The notes under the pieces are model-generated. The model saw nothing but the letters and a program-made list of their open reading frames with translations. It did no database searches and had not been told where the DNA came from. DNA of 64,000 nt from contig JACONI010000111.1 of assembly GCA_014323825.1 (NCBI GenBank), positions 1 to 64,000 of the forward strand, read 5' to 3'. Source of the stretch: Ekhidna sp. (GTDB lineage Bacteria > Bacteroidota > Bacteroidia > Cytophagales > Cyclobacteriaceae). Shown here piece by piece: positions 51,537-59,658 of the stretch. Both the position numbers and the translations under genes were made by a program. The stretch's first letter is position 1, and every line of letters starts with the position of its first letter.

Positions 51537-52400
51537 CTATTGGAGTGGATGGTATTTTCTAACGTATTGACTCAGATCCTCAGTGTCTTGTTGCCTGTAC
51601 CGTTCCACATTGTCAACCCTTCTAAATCCACCCATGTATTGCGTTTTTCTAAGTCCATGCTGCTTGATCCATAATGTTATTCTGCTTTGCCTGATCTGAT
51701 TAAACCGCACCACTTCCAGATTCATTTCCCTTGCTTGTGCCTTTACTTGTTTGAACAGGTCTTTTAATTGCCCTTGCAGCCTTCCAAGACACGTACACTG
51801 TGGACTGAACAGCTTTTCAGTGGTGTCTTTTTCTTTGTGATTTTGGATGTAATCATATAGCGGTATGATTTGGTGAGATTCCAGTTTCAGGGTTCTTGAT
51901 GCTTTCCGTTTGATGCCTTCAGGGATGTAAACCGTTCCTTTGTTCAGGTCTAAGTCTGTCAGTTCGATTCTAAAAATATCTCTGGTATCCAAGCACTGGT
52001 AAACAATGAAGCCCAAGATGATTTTATCACTGTGTCGCCAATACCCTTTCTTTGATTTCGTCTCAAAACGCTGGTAGATCATATCTAGTTCTTCACTGCT
52101 AAAAAGTGGTAAACTCTCGTGTTTCTCGCCTCGGATCTTCACCCCGTAAGCAATGTTTGGGATCTGCAGGTAATCGTAGTACAGTCGGATATTACGCAGG
52201 CTCTCATTGATCCGGTGTTTGCTGCTACCACTCACCTGTAGGTGGCCGATGTAGTTTAATAAGTCGTTGTAGGTCGCTTCTTTGATATCCAGATTTCTTT
52301 GTGTTAACCAGTTCACATAATCAATCGCATAGTATTCCGCTCTTTGTCTGCTTTTCTCAACATAGCCGTTTTTCTCTAAGTGAAGGATAAAGTCTTTCAT
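51537..52400 (-). CDS. divergent tyrosine recombinase, box II His replaced
   Basis: 287 residues with the N-terminal SAM-like core-binding domain (YVEKSRQRAEYYAIDYVNWL) and a C-terminal phage-integrase domain. The first Arg may be in CLDTRDIFRIEL. Box II reads NQIRQSRITLW where HxLRHSxAT is usual, so the His is Asn; LGH reads MGG; the Tyr survives in VERYRQ. It may be a regulatory or inactive partner of the intact recombinase upstream, 19 bases away. Confidence 0.75.
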   Translation of the reverse strand: MKDFILHLEKNGYVEKSRQRAEYYAIDYVNWLTQRNLDIKEATYNDLLNYIGHLQVSGSSKHRINESLRNIRLYYDYLQIPNIAYGVKIRGEKHESLPLFSSEELDMIYQRFETKSKKGYWRHSDKIILGFIVYQCLDTRDIFRIELTDLDLNKGTVYIPEGIKRKASRTLKLESHQIIPLYDYIQNHKEKDTTEKLFSPQCTCLGRLQGQLKDLFKQVKAQAREMNLEVVRFNQIRQSRITLWIKQHGLRKTQYMGGFRRVDNVERYRQQDTEDLSQYVRKYHPLQ

Positions 52401-52419
52401 ATTTATTGCCTGTAGTGGC

Positions 52420-53322
52420 TCACTGCTCCTCCATTAGTCTTGTGTAAATCTGTGTGCTGTCCAGACTGTTGTGTCCTAAAAATCTGCTGATCTGTTCCAG
52501 TGGCATGCCACCTTGAAGTAGATGTGTTGCTATCGAGTGGCGCAAGCTGTGTAGACTAATATCTTTATCTATTCCTGCTCTCTCTGTGAGTTGTCGGATT
52601 CTAGTTCCCATGCTGCTACCTCGCATCGGTTTGCCAAACTTTCCGATAATCAGGTATTCTTCTTTTTCTTTGGCTAAATACGGTCTGCTATATTGTTGAT
52701 ACTCTTTTAAGTCTTGAGCTACTCCGGCACTGATCGGAACGAACCGACCTTTAAAACTCTTTCCGGCCATCACCTGCAGCAAGCCTTTTTTATAGTGGAT
52801 ATGCCCTAGTTTGATGCGTGTCCCTTCTGCACTTCTCAGCCCACAACCGTAGTAAATCGCTAATATCGCTCGATCTCTGTAGCCTAATAAACTGTCGTCT
52901 GTGGCTTGATAAAGTTGCTTGATTTCCTTTTGAGAGAGGATAGTTCGGTGTTTCTTGATGCCCTTTTCGATCATCACTTTTCCAGTCAGGATCTTACCTT
53001 GTCCAGTCAGTTGTAAATACTTGTCGAGCAGTCTAATGACATTGATATGGCTCTGGATGTAGCTGCTACTTAATGCACCACCAAAAAGCCTGTTTCGTTT
53101 TCTGTGCAACGCTTCGCAGAACTTTTCAATGTCGCTTTGGTGAACATCTTCTAAGGATTCGATTTGCTGGCTTGGCAGCCAGTTTAAAAAGGTCGATAGT
53201 TGTCTGGTGTAACTCGCTGTGGTCACTTCTGCATAACCAAGTCTAATCATCCACTCGCTGAACTTCTTGCCATATTCTAAAAAACGTCCCCCTTGCATTT
53301 TCTCATTTCTGTTATCAACCAT
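52420..53322 (-). CDS. tyrosine recombinase/integrase
   Basis: 300 residues with the complete catalytic set: Arg in YYGCGLRSAEG, Lys in AGKSFKGRFV, His-x-x-Arg in SLHSLRHSIATHLL, His in SRFLGHNSLDST and Tyr in QIYTRLMEE. XerC/D-like size. With its divergent partner it forms the recombination part of a mobile element. Upstream at 53352-53397 are TATCACC repeats. Confidence 0.93.
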   Translation of the reverse strand: MVDNRNEKMQGGRFLEYGKKFSEWMIRLGYAEVTTASYTRQLSTFLNWLPSQQIESLEDVHQSDIEKFCEALHRKRNRLFGGALSSSYIQSHINVIRLLDKYLQLTGQGKILTGKVMIEKGIKKHRTILSQKEIKQLYQATDDSLLGYRDRAILAIYYGCGLRSAEGTRIKLGHIHYKKGLLQVMAGKSFKGRFVPISAGVAQDLKEYQQYSRPYLAKEKEEYLIIGKFGKPMRGSSMGTRIRQLTERAGIDKDISLHSLRHSIATHLLQGGMPLEQISRFLGHNSLDSTQIYTRLMEEQ

Positions 53323-53351
53323 CCTTTTTGTATTGTCTTTCAGCGAGTTAA

Positions 53352-53397
53352 GGTGATAATTGAGTCCGTTATCACCCTGCTATCACCTGTTATCATC
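53352..53397. promoter_or_regulatory. TATCACC repeat cluster before the recombinase gene
   Basis: GGTGATAA (53352-53359) is an inverted partner of TTATCACC (53369-53376), followed by TATCACC (53381) and TATCATC (53391), spaced 10-11 bases. The array begins 30 bases before the recombinase ATG and overlaps the decayed 3' end of the primase gene. Operator- or iteron-like. Confidence 0.45.
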
Positions 53398-55951
53398 CTT
53401 TTGGATCGTGGCTAATGCACTGTCCAGTGCATTGCTCAGGCTGCCATTGAGTGTCTGGTATTCTTCCATGCTGGTAATCTCGTATTCATGGCCGTATTGC
53501 TTGTGTCTGCTCAGGATCTACAGGTAGCCGTATTGCACCAGTTGTTTGAGGTAGTAGCGTAGATTGTTCGGATTGATGCGCATCCATTCTCGTACATTAC
53601 TCCGATAGAAGGAGGCATGGCCTCCCTTATTTACATGGTCTTTGACCATTTCAAAGAAGTCTCTACACGCTTTGGTTAGTTCATCACTCTTGGCTAGTAA
53701 TACATCCTTTAACAACTCGTTCGCTGCTGCTATGTCTTCTAAAGTTGTCTCGATATACTCTTCCCCTGACTTGGCTGTCGGTCCTTACCGACCTTTGGTA
53801 TTGGTGATAGAAGGTGATTGCTTCTATGAAGGCCAAGTAATGGGCATTGGTTCGCAGTGGTTTAAACACCGTATCGGGGATGTGTAGCTGTTCTGCATAG
53901 GGATTTCTAACCGTGATCGGTTTGAGTACGCTTTGCACGTCTCGTAAAAACTCTCTGGTGTCCTGTACTTGTTTCTTGTTGATCTTGCCTACAGAGCGTT
54001 TGCGCTGATTGTCCATGATCGCTGCATGTTGTTGTTTGCTACCGTCTAAATAGATCAGTAAACATCTATTCGCATTATCCTCGTAAAGCCGTTCTTTGGT
54101 CGTTGTTCCGGTTAAACAGATCGGGCCGTGTACTTCTACCACCACCGTTTTCATATTGCCTTTGCTATCTTTGTGGGTCACGATCTTGCTAATACTGGAT
54201 TTGGTCTGTAGCTCACGCAAGGAGTACAGTACATTGCTTGCCCCGTCCAGATCCTCGATGATAAATAGCTTGTGCGGTAGTTTTAGATCCTGTGCATAGT
54301 AAAGTGCATTTTCCGATATGGCCGTACCGCTTACTTTGTCTTCTTCGGGGATCAGGTCAGTAACTCGTTCCTGTAAGTAAGTCTTTCCGGTTCCAGATGC
54401 GCCTAAACAGATCACATGCAAAGGCTGTTCTCTTAATCTCGTGGTGTACACATACCACAGGATTTGACGGTTTACTTTTTCTCCCACTACACCACTTTGC
54501 TCGATCAGCTGATCGGTCTTTTTCATCAGGTCTTTTCGTTTCAAAAAGCTGATAGCTTGACGCTCTCTTTCTGCTGTGAGTATTCGCTTTTCGGGTCTTT
54601 TAGGAGTTTGTGCCTTTACTTGTTCTTCTCGGTAGTTTTCAAGTTCTTGGGTTAATTCGGCTATGGCTAATTGCATTTCCCTGCTGCCTGTTTCTAACCG
54701 TTCCGCTACTTTTCTGACTAGTTTCTCACTTTGGTCATCATAGTACAGGTCCAGACTGTGCCGGATGCTGTGCAAAGGGCTTCTGCTATCGGTGCGCTCG
54801 ATCTTTAGTGTTACTTTCAGCCTGTCCAGCGGGTACAGGCCAATGCCACCTAAGATGGATATTAAAAGGTTGTCTTTGCGCCAGGCAAGGTAATCGGGAT
54901 TGGTGGTATCCAGTCTCCTGGTCACCGGATCAGGGCGGGGTTCGGCTTCTTTGCCCCCGATGGATCGGAACAAGCTCCGCTGTTTTTTTTCACTTGAAGC
55001 AAAAAGGATCTGACTTTCGGCTACCAGGTGTTCGAGGATCTCCGGTTCATGGCTAATGATCAGACTGTTAATGTCTTCTCCTTCCGGTGCGTTTACCATG
55101 CTAATCGTTACTTCTGGTAATTGCTTGTGAAGTACTGCTGCATATTTAGTGGTGGCCTTCCTGCCCGCTTCATCTCCATTTAAAAACAAGATAACCTCTT
55201 TAAGCTGCTGTAGTTGGTTTATGGCCTCCGTGTGCTCACTGGTTAGTCCATTGGTTCCATAAAGTGCCAGACTGGTAAAAGAGGTGTAAAGCTGCAAGGT
55301 CGCACTGTCGATGATGGATTCAGTCAGGATCAGGGTTTCGGTATTGGCTGCCGGATAGTTCGGATAAAGTCCCTTTCGATTGATGGTATAAAAATGTCTG
55401 CTTTCCTTGCCTTTGCTGGTGATGCTCCTGCCGTAAAGACTTACGATCTTTCCCCGCCTGTCTTTCAATGGGAACACCATACAGTTTTTCAAATGCTTGT
55501 AATGATGGCCACTGCCGGCAGGGTTATAGCCTGCTTCCAGTTTGGCAGAGTAGATATTGCGGCTCTCGGCATAAGCCCTGGCCGTGCTGCTACTGTAAAG
55601 ACTTTGTTTCAGCTTGGGGAAGATCTCACTTAGATTCTCCTTTTGGATTATGGGCTTTCTTGCTTGGGTGGGGGTAATTCCGGTGATCAGGCTTTCGGCT
55701 TTTTTGATCGCTTCATGTTTGGTGCACTTCTCATGATGCATGATAAAGTCTATCTGATCTATCGCTTTGCCCGTTTGCGCACAGTTTCCGGAGAAGCAAT
55801 GAACCGTGTTCGTCTCCGGATAAACCTGCATGCTCGGATTCTTGTCATCATGAAAAGGACACAGGCAATGCCTGTTCTTATTTACTTTGATGCCGTAGTG
55901 GTCTAATACCTGACTGATCGTAAGCTGCTGTTTGATTTCTGCAATGGTCAT
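53383..55951 (-). pseudogene. CHC2/Toprim primase-helicase of a mobile element, broken twice
   Basis: The N-terminus has a CHC2 zinc finger (CLCPFHDDKNPSMQV...VHCFSGNC), then a Toprim-like region (LILTESIIDSATLQLY, LFLNGDEAGRKATT), and a P-loop domain (LGASGTGKTYLQERV) with LFIIEDLDGASNVLYSL. At about 53785 the frame shifts: the 755-residue frame ends in an odd tail, while another frame continues GEEYIETTLEDIAAANELLK and a winged-helix part to QYGYL. There an in-frame TAG at 53518 interrupts it, and the same frame goes on LSRHKQYGHEYEITSMEEYQ to a stop at 53383. One extra base plus a CAG-to-TAG change would explain both breaks. Confidence 0.78.
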
Positions 55952-56193
55952 TTGGACAGCTTTTTAAGGGTTTGTTTTACTTCCTGCAGGGCAGCTTTGT
56001 AATCCTGTTCGGGTTCGGACACTTGTACTGGCTCGATGATTAACAGCCTGTCCCTTGTCGTGATCTGTACACGCTCTCCGATATTAAAGCCTAATTGCTC
56101 CATCCATACGCCTATCAAGCGTAGCTCTGGAACTTGCTTGTTGTCCCTGTGGTAACTGTGGATTTTTAAACTCCTGCTGTCCTGTTTTGCCAT
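55948..56193 (-). CDS. SymE-like protein
   Basis: 81 residues with the SymE/AbrB-like region (RSLKIHSYHRDNKQVPELRL, WMEQLGFNIGERVQITTRDR, LLIIEP) and a short charged tail. SymE is an RNA-cleaving toxin in E. coli. Here the gene overlaps the element primase by 4 bases (ATGA), so a role within the element is as likely as a free toxin. Confidence 0.75.
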   Translation of the reverse strand: MAKQDSRSLKIHSYHRDNKQVPELRLIGVWMEQLGFNIGERVQITTRDRLLIIEPVQVSEPEQDYKAALQEVKQTLKKLSK

Positions 56194-56276
56194 CTGATAT
56201 TTTTTGAAAAAAGTTTATCTGCGCATATCTGCAACAAACATACACTTTAATCTATTTCAAGACAACTACTTTATGA

Positions 56277-56308
56277 TTTGATTACACACTAAAATCAAAG
56301 TATCTTTG
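56277..56308 (+). promoter_or_regulatory. promoter of the XRE gene at 56350
   Basis: TTTG (56277-56280), 20 bases, TATCTTTG (56301-56308): a perfect Bacteroidota promoter, 41 bases before the ATG, in the divergent gap with the SymE-like gene. Confidence 0.75.
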
Positions 56309-56349
56309 AAAAATCAGCTATTAATAGCTTTCTTCATTGATTATAGTGT

Positions 56350-56685
56350 ATGAGTACGTTTAGCAAAAGGGTGAAAGAGCAAAGAGAGGAACTAGGTTTA
56401 TCGCAAACCAAGCTGGCCGAAGAAGTAGGCGTTCATCATTCTATTATCGGCCGCTACGAACGAGATGAAGCAAAACCAACGATTGACGTGGTGTCTCGTA
56501 TGGCTATCGTTTTAAAAACGACTGTGGGTTATTTGCTCGGAGAAAGTGAACAAGCTGACCTTTTCAAAGACCCTGAGATGTTGAAAAGATTCAAGGACAT
56601 TCTATCATTCCCCAAACAAAAACAAGAACATATCCTTTTTGCACTCGACTCCATGATCAAGGCTACCAAACTGGAGAGCCTATAA
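56350..56685 (+). CDS. XRE-family transcriptional regulator
   Basis: 111 residues: HTH_3 domain (VKEQREELGLSQTKLAEEVG, HHSIIGRYERDEAKPTIDVV, TTVGYLLGE) and a C-terminal helix (QKQEHILFALDSMIKATKLE). Similar in layout to the gene at 48993. It is divergent from the SymE-like/primase genes, whose operator it may occupy. Confidence 0.9.
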   Translation: MSTFSKRVKEQREELGLSQTKLAEEVGVHHSIIGRYERDEAKPTIDVVSRMAIVLKTTVGYLLGESEQADLFKDPEMLKRFKDILSFPKQKQEHILFALDSMIKATKLESL

Positions 56686-56690
56686 ATGAA

Positions 56691-56719
56691 AAAAGCCCTG
56701 CATCTCTGCAAGGCTTTCT
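56691..56719. terminator. terminator between convergent genes
   Basis: AAAAGCCCTGCA / TGCAAGGCTTTC around TCTC with A and U runs on each side; serves the XRE gene and the minus-strand gene at 56723. Confidence 0.75.
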
Positions 56720-56722
56720 AAG

Positions 56723-57172
56723 TCATAATGTTCTATACAACTCTGGATGCTTACTTTTCCAGTAACGATGAAACTCCAGTGCATTTTCCTTGTACTTATC
56801 TTTGGAAAAAAAATCATCTAATAAATCCAAACTATCATAGATAGCACTTGAAATATGGTTTAATTGTTTTCTGTAACATTCTCCAATGTCTTTCTCTTTC
56901 CGAAAGAATTCTGATTTAGGTGTGTCAGAACCTCCTTGCTTTAAAAATCCCAGTAAATTGAAAAAGTTGATTTCATTTTCTTGGTCAGATAGAGAGTAAA
57001 CCGAAGGGTAAAATTCACGATGATATTTTTCCATCTTGATTACATAGTTTTCGGATACGTATTCCATCAAATAAGATTCGTCACTTATGATTTCACGCTT
57101 TATTTCAAAACCAAATTTGGATATGAGTGTACCAAAAGAATCGCCAGTATATTTTTTAATAATCTCGTTCAT
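56723..57172 (-). CDS. putative immunity protein for the displaced RHS tip
   Basis: 149 residues, charged, helical, no signal peptide (MNEIIKKYTGDSFGTLISKF...YKENALEFHRYWKSKHPELY). No family recognised. It starts 12 bases after the stop of the RHS C-terminal toxin fragment on the same strand, the usual place of an immunity gene. Confidence 0.6.
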   Translation of the reverse strand: MNEIIKKYTGDSFGTLISKFGFEIKREIISDESYLMEYVSENYVIKMEKYHREFYPSVYSLSDQENEINFFNLLGFLKQGGSDTPKSEFFRKEKDIGECYRKQLNHISSAIYDSLDLLDDFFSKDKYKENALEFHRYWKSKHPELYRTL

Positions 57173-57184
57173 CTCACAACAAAA

Positions 57185-58147
57185 TTATTGTTTAATCAAC
57201 CTAGTAAAGTCCTTGTTCCAAGAATACCCGTGTCTTTGTAAATATCTAATCTCTTGAGCAAGAACAGAACTTGGGTCAAGTTTTGCTGGATTGTATTTTC
57301 CAGAAAATATTACGTCATCCCCTCGCTTAACAACACCTTGTAAAAACTTGACATTTTTTCGCATTGTCCAAGCATCATCTGTAACATTCAAGAAGTTTGC
57401 ACCAATTTTCTTTGCAAATTCTCGATAGGTAGCTCTTGGCCCAATTACACTCACCCCCCTAGCGGCGATACTAGCACCTCTGGCCGCCCTAATTGTACTC
57501 ACAACTCCTCTGGCCACCAATCCGCCTGCCATTGATGTGCCAACCGTCAAACCAATGTCCCAGATTACTCTGCCTGCCGCAGCCATTCCCTCCCTTACCG
57601 CAGTGGTAATTGGGTTACCGGTTACCGTTGCACTGCCTGCATATCCTGTACCTAAATAGCTGCCATAAGCAAAGTGATAACCATATTCATTCCCTGAATT
57701 AGGAACCACCCAACCAGCAGTATTATCGCAACAATTCCATGCAAACGATTGTGGTCCTACAACCGGATCTCCGCTCCAAAAATTATAACCATGTGCTTTT
57801 GCCTGTAGTCCCGAGCTTAACCCGCCAAGTACTCCTCCAGTGACCCCGCCAATTAGGGCTCCTCTAAATCCTGCTCCTAAAGATTCACCAAAATTGCCAC
57901 CACCCAGAGCCGTCATTCCCGTTCCACTAATAAATCCGCCTGTGACACCTGCCGATGCTCCGGCAGCAACTCCACGCCAAGCACCTCCTAAAAAGCTCCC
58001 CCCATGAATGGACAAAGTAAGGCCACCACTTACAAAACCGGATGATGCGCCTCCTGCTGCTATGGCTCCAAATCCTGTTGAAACTCCTATACTTGCCCCA
58101 AATACCGATCTTCTAATCCTTCGTAGCTGTCCAAGCTCTCTGCACAA
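57185..58147 (-). pseudogene. displaced RHS C-terminal tip with putative toxin domain
   Basis: 320 codons without a credible start (TTG). The N-terminal part (ASIGVSTGFGAIAAGGASSG, GGSFLGGAWRG) is nearly identical, in DNA too, to the pre-toxin region of the large RHS protein at 59659. It continues with a Gly/Ala-rich stretch and a polar domain GPRATYREFAKKIGANFLNV, DDAWTMRKNVKFLQGVVKRG, VLAQEIRYLQRHGYSWNKDF, the likely toxin. The toxin family is not recognised. It matches the known pattern of orphan rhs tips left downstream after replacement. Confidence 0.72.
57971..58097 (-). repeat. duplicated RHS pre-toxin segment, displaced copy
   Basis: Almost identical to 60369-60498 in the large RHS gene (differences such as CCATGCACC versus CCAAGCACC, GGACGAAG versus GGACAAAG). 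Homology stops abruptly near 58097, marking a recombination junction. Confidence 0.8.
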
Positions 58148-58254
58148 CGGACTAGTGCGTACTTCACATAGCGCAGCAACTGCACCACTTCCGCAGGGTT
58201 AGTATCTACACTCAGGTATTCGTTTAAGTGCGTCAGGTCGTAATTTTGTGACAT
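58087..58254 (-). CDS. small ORF truncated by the RHS fragment
   Basis: From ATG 58254 a 55-residue frame reads MSQNYDLTHLNEYLSVDTNP then AEVVQLLRYVKYALVRCAES and YEGLEDRYLGQV. It has real-protein composition up to the junction near 58097, where RHS sequence starts and the frame ends. It looks like the 5' part of another small gene cut by the insertion of the RHS tip. Divergent from the XRE-hicBA unit. Function unknown. Confidence 0.5.
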   Translation of the reverse strand: MSQNYDLTHLNEYLSVDTNPAEVVQLLRYVKYALVRCAESLDSYEGLEDRYLGQV

Positions 58255-58341
58255 AAAAAAATATTGTTGCTAATTTTTCCATCACAATATTGCAAATTAG
58301 TTTCTAAATAGTAAACTTAATTATTTACATATCTTCCATTA

Positions 58342-58373
58342 TTTGATAAAAGTGTCCCTAATTTCTACTTTTG
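58342..58373 (+). promoter_or_regulatory. promoter of the XRE-hicB-hicA operon
   Basis: TTTG (58342-58345), 20 bases, TACTTTTG (58366-58373). The ATG follows only 4 bases after the -7 element, so the transcript probably begins at or next to the start codon. Confidence 0.75.
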
Positions 58374-58377
58374 ACGT

Positions 58378-58743
58378 ATGGCTTTAGCAGATAACATTAA
58401 ATCCATTCGAGAGGAAAAGGGTTTGCTTCAAAAGGATGTGGCCGAGCATATTGGTGTAAATAAATCCACTTATAGCAAGATTGAAAAAGGCACTCGTGAA
58501 CTTACTGTCAAAGAGCTTCAAAAGGTAGCTGAACTCTTTAACCTATCTATTGATCAGATTGTCAGGTTTGAAGGGAGTATTCCTAAAGAGATCACGATTG
58601 AGGATAAATCTTTTATGGAGCAAATGCGTTTGATCCAACAATTAGATGACGAGGATAAACAAACCATCTTCAAAATGATCGACAAAATGTTGACCAATAA
58701 AAAATTCAAAGATTTCTTCCAACAAAACATTGCTGCTTCATGA
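58378..58743 (+). CDS. XRE-family transcriptional regulator of the hicBA unit
   Basis: 121 residues: HTH_3 (IKSIREEKGLLQKDVAEHIG, VNKSTYSKIEKGTRELTVKE, FNLSIDQIVRFEG) plus a helical tail. Overlaps hicB by 4 bases. Likely autoregulator of the operon. Confidence 0.9.
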   Translation: MALADNIKSIREEKGLLQKDVAEHIGVNKSTYSKIEKGTRELTVKELQKVAELFNLSIDQIVRFEGSIPKEITIEDKSFMEQMRLIQQLDDEDKQTIFKMIDKMLTNKKFKDFFQQNIAAS

Positions 58744-58979
58744 TAACTTCTGTAAATACTTTAACGTATCGTATCCTACTAAATGAAGAACCCGAAGGAG
58801 GGTTTACCGTCTCCGTTCCTGCGCTTCCCGGATGCATTACGTTTGGTGAAAATCTAAACCACGCTTTAGAGATGGCTAAAGAAGCCATTGAAGGGTATGT
58901 GGAGCTATTGAAGGAGCAGGGAGAGCCTGTACCGGATGATAGTAAAACGCTAGAGTACTCGCTAACACTGGCTTCTTAG
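58740..58979 (+). CDS. hicB: HicB-family antitoxin
   Basis: 79 residues with the partial RNase-H-like fold of HicB: YRILLNEEPEGGFTVSVPAL, PGCITFGENLNHALEMAKEA, IEGYVELLKEQGEPVPDD. The order hicB-hicA is reversed from the classical hicAB. Confidence 0.9.
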   Translation: MITSVNTLTYRILLNEEPEGGFTVSVPALPGCITFGENLNHALEMAKEAIEGYVELLKEQGEPVPDDSKTLEYSLTLAS

Positions 58980-58980
58980 T

Positions 58981-59193
58981 ATGGGCAACATTCCTTCGGT
59001 TAATCCCAAAGAGCTTTGCAAAATTCTGGAAAAACGTGGCTTTGAACTCAAACGGATCAATGGTAGCCATCACTACTACCAACACCCAACTCTAGGAAAG
59101 ATAACTGTAGTGCCTATGCACAAAAAAGACCTGCCCAAAGGAACACTTTTTGCTATCCTTAAGCAGGCCGGTATTGATAAAAATGAGTTGTGA
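58981..59193 (+). CDS. hicA: HicA-family mRNA interferase toxin
   Basis: 70 residues, a dsRBD-like HicA fold: SVNPKELCKILEKRGFELKR, catalytic-His region NGSHHYYQHP, ITVVPMHKKDLPKGTLFAIL. Starts one base after the hicB stop. Confidence 0.92.
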   Translation: MGNIPSVNPKELCKILEKRGFELKRINGSHHYYQHPTLGKITVVPMHKKDLPKGTLFAILKQAGIDKNEL

Positions 59194-59220
59194 AGAAGCC
59201 CTGACCTCTCAGAGGCTCTT
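59194..59220. terminator. terminator between hicA and the TonB-C-like gene
   Basis: GAAGCCCTGA / TCAGAGGCTCTT around CCTC; a third member of the hairpin type at 49850 and 56691. Confidence 0.65.
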
Positions 59221-59222
59221 AA

Positions 59223-59654
59223 CTATTTCTCTCCTTTTTTCTTCTTAGGCGGTTCTCCAAATGTAATCGGTAGCATCATCGGAGCAACTAATCTCTTCCC
59301 TCGTTGTGTCGCTGGAGAGAACCTCGTTTGCTCAATAATTTCCAGGGCTTTCGCATTTAACCGTTCATTATCACTCTTGACAACTTTCGCACATTGAGCA
59401 TTACCTAGTGTATCTACAACAAAACGGACAAAGACTTTGCCTTGATCATTCATTCCTGCCGTTTGTTCCACGAGCCTTTGATAAAAAATTTTAAAATCTC
59501 TGTAGGGTGTAGGAGGTGATTCATAAATAACGAGCCCGACCATGTTAGATGATAAACTATCATATTTACGCCATAACAAGATGCAATTATCAAAAGCCTG
59601 GCTAACCGCTTGTACTGAAAAAAGAGAAAGAGCCAATATATAAATTAATTTCAT
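59223..59654 (-). CDS. TonB C-terminal-domain protein
   Basis: 143 residues with a signal peptide (LIYILALSLFSVQAVSQ) and a TonB_C-like domain (KVFVRFVVDTLGNAQCAKVV, LNAKALEIIEQTRFSPATQR, PMMLPITFG), ending in a lysine tail. It lies 4 bases after the RHS stop and has no N-terminal membrane anchor or Pro-rich region, so it is not a complete TonB. Perhaps an immunity or export-associated protein of the RHS unit; inferred from place only. Confidence 0.65.
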   Translation of the reverse strand: MKLIYILALSLFSVQAVSQAFDNCILLWRKYDSLSSNMVGLVIYESPPTPYRDFKIFYQRLVEQTAGMNDQGKVFVRFVVDTLGNAQCAKVVKSDNERLNAKALEIIEQTRFSPATQRGKRLVAPMMLPITFGEPPKKKKGEK

Positions 59655-59658
59655 CTGA

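Noticed and set aside
53518-53715. Separate 65-residue winged-helix gene
   Set aside because: The same frame extends upstream as GEEYIETTLEDIAAAN and matches the end of the primase-helicase; it is the frameshifted C-terminal part of that gene.
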